Source of the DNA: JBDTLH01 sp039934875
Lineage (GTDB): Bacteria; Acidobacteriota; Terriglobia; Terriglobales; Acidobacteriaceae
Direction of reading: 5' to 3'
NCBI GenBank assembly: GCA_039934875.1
Contig: JBDTLH010000136.1
Coordinates: forward strand, 1-5,381
DNA: 5,381 bases
Shown: positions 4,221 to 5,381 of the stretch, piece by piece
Position numbering within the stretch: position 1 is the stretch's first letter
Layout: each line of letters begins with the position of its first letter
Program-made: the position numbers and the translations under genes
Notes under the pieces: model-generated
The model's input: the letters and a program-made list of their open reading frames with translations, nothing else
What the model was told of the DNA's origin: nothing
Database searches by the model: none

Positions 4221-5381
4221 CTAGAAGCTATAGCGCAGGCTGAACTGCAGGACGCGGGGCTTCGATGAGGTGCTGGTGAAGTTGCCGAACTGGGTGTTGT
4301 TGACCAGCGTGTTGTTGCCGACGTTTTGCAAGCTGCCGACGTCGAAGCGGACGCTGTTGGTGACGTTAAAAGCTTCGACGGCGAGGGCGAGGGTCTGTTC
4401 GCGGTAGAGGCGCCATGATTTTGAGACGCCGGTGTCAACGTCGAAGGTGCCGGGGCCGCGGACGTTGTTGCGCTGACCGGATTCTCCCGGGTAGGCAAAG
4501 CGGAATTGCGCGAGGGCGCTGACCGGGTCTTTGAAGACGTTAGGACAGCCCTGGGGACAGTTATCGTTCACCAGGTTGTAGCTGCCGGTCTGGGGCTTGG
4601 TGCCATTGAGTATTGCCGAAGAGGTGAGTTGCCAGTTAGTGGGCCAGAAGCCGAGTCCGGGGGCGATGGTGAAGGGAAAACCGCTGGTCCAATGGCCGAG
4701 GCCGGAGAGCTGCCAGCCGCCGACGAGGTTATCGACGATGGCGTTTTGATTGAGCCAGCGACGGCCTCTGCCGAAGGGAAGCTGATAGACAAAGTTGGCA
4801 TTGATCTGATGGCGGGTATCGAAATCAGAGGGGGCGTAGAGCTGTTTGGGGTCCCAGGAGTTGATGATCTGGCTGCTGTATCCGAAGGTGGTGAATTCGT
4901 TGATGCGTTCGGGGTTGGAGCCGGCATCCTCGGACCGCGACAGGGTGTAGTTGAATTGGAATTGCAGGGCGCCGGATTGGCGGCGGAGCATGAACTGGGC
5001 GGCGTTGTAGCTGCTGTTGCCGATGGTGGCCTGGGCGTAGAGCGAGGAGAACTGGGAGTCGAAGTAGCCGTATTGCCCGAGGGTGGAGCAGGCGGGCGCG
5101 CACTGTACGTCCGCGTTGAAAAGGGCGCTGGTTTCATTGCCTATGTTGCAGGAGTACATGTCGTACATGGCCTGGGTAGCGGTGGGAGTGCCGGTGAAGG
5201 AGGCGGCGCCGGGGGCGCAGCCGAAGCTGAGTCCGCCGCCGCTCGCATAGAATCCGGCGGGGGCGTTGGGAAAGAGATTTTGCCAATAGGGGATGTTTTT
5301 GATTTGGGAGAGCGGGGTTTTTGCGTTGTAGGCTTGCGCGAACATGGTGGCTGCCTGGAAGTAGGTCATGCCGGAGGCTTT
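4221..5381 (-). CDS. TonB-dependent receptor-like (Oar-type) barrel, C-terminal part
   Basis: The frame is open through the right edge, so only the last 386 residues are seen (numbered from the edge); ATG codons inside it, such as 5367-5369, are not likely starts. It is the C-terminal half of an outer-membrane beta barrel of the Oar-like group common in acidobacteria, whose full proteins usually exceed 1000 residues and carry an N-terminal carboxypeptidase-regulatory-like domain and a plug. Supporting motifs are DFDTRHQ (186-192) and QLPFGRGR (200-207), SGFPFT (233-238), RNNVRGPG (304-311), EAFNVTNSVRF (336-346), and the terminal strand LQFSLRYSF (378-386) ending in Phe, the usual barrel-assembly (BamA) recognition signal. 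Six Cys (55, 78, 94, 98, 275, 279) lie mostly in loop-like Gly/Asn/Ser-rich stretches and may form disulfides outside the cell. It would import or bind a large substrate, perhaps a glycan or siderophore, but the substrate cannot be told from this part. Confidence 0.92.
   Translation of the reverse strand, partial: KASGMTYFQAATMFAQAYNAKTPLSQIKNIPYWQNLFPNAPAGFYASGGGLSFGCAPGAASFTGTPTATQAMYDMYSCNIGNETSALFNADVQCAPACSTLGQYGYFDSQFSSLYAQATIGNSSYNAAQFMLRRQSGALQFQFNYTLSRSEDAGSNPERINEFTTFGYSSQIINSWDPKQLYAPSDFDTRHQINANFVYQLPFGRGRRWLNQNAIVDNLVGGWQLSGLGHWTSGFPFTIAPGLGFWPTNWQLTSSAILNGTKPQTGSYNLVNDNCPQGCPNVFKDPVSALAQFRFAYPGESGQRNNVRGPGTFDVDTGVSKSWRLYREQTLALAVEAFNVTNSVRFDVGSLQNVGNNTLVNNTQFGNFTSTSSKPRVLQFSLRYSF

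Noticed and set aside
4568..5137. 189-residue minus-strand Pro/Ser/Thr-rich frame
   Set aside because: Out-of-frame reading of the TonB receptor gene; the mucin-like composition is an artefact of GC-rich codons.

Overview
The window looks like part of a GC-rich soil or environmental bacterium, most likely an acidobacterium of the Terriglobia/Koribacter type. This rests on four things: a large Oar-like TonB-dependent receptor barrel, a PEP-CTERM exported protein, long REP-like palindromes in the gene gaps, and good AGGAG-type ribosome binding sites. The phylum is an inference from familiar family styles, since no rRNA or other marker is present.

Layout from left to right: (1) bases 1-234 are an open frame entering from the left edge, possibly the 3' end of an unrecognised gene. 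(2) 235-425 is a gap with degenerate REP-like palindromes. (3) 426-2279 on the minus strand is a 617-residue putative zinc metalloprotease with a full metzincin-type HExxHxxGxxH motif and a downstream Met-turn, but no signal peptide. (4) 2280-2476 is a gap with a large imperfect hairpin and a triple 11-bp repeat/palindrome that abuts the stop codon of the next gene. (5) 2477-3052 on the minus strand is a small secreted PEP-CTERM protein with a jelly-roll-like body. (6) 3053-3190 is the leader shared by two divergent genes. (7) 3191-3901 on the plus strand is a membrane-anchored YdcF/SanA-type DUF218 protein. (8) 3902-4220 is a gap between convergent genes filled with REP-like hairpins and a short tandem repeat. 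(9) 4221 to the right edge, on the minus strand, is the C-terminal half of a TonB-dependent receptor-like outer-membrane barrel, whose N terminus lies outside the window.

The genes do not form an obvious single pathway. The PEP-CTERM gene and the protease gene lie in the same direction 197 bp apart and could be transcribed in series, but the gap contains palindromes and the protease has its own strong ribosome binding site. PEP-CTERM, DUF218 and TonB-type proteins all act at the cell envelope, so the shared theme is surface biology. The most unusual items are the leaderless metzincin-like protease, the 11-bp repeat cluster overlapping the PEP-CTERM stop codon, and one palindrome family found on both sides of the protease gene.
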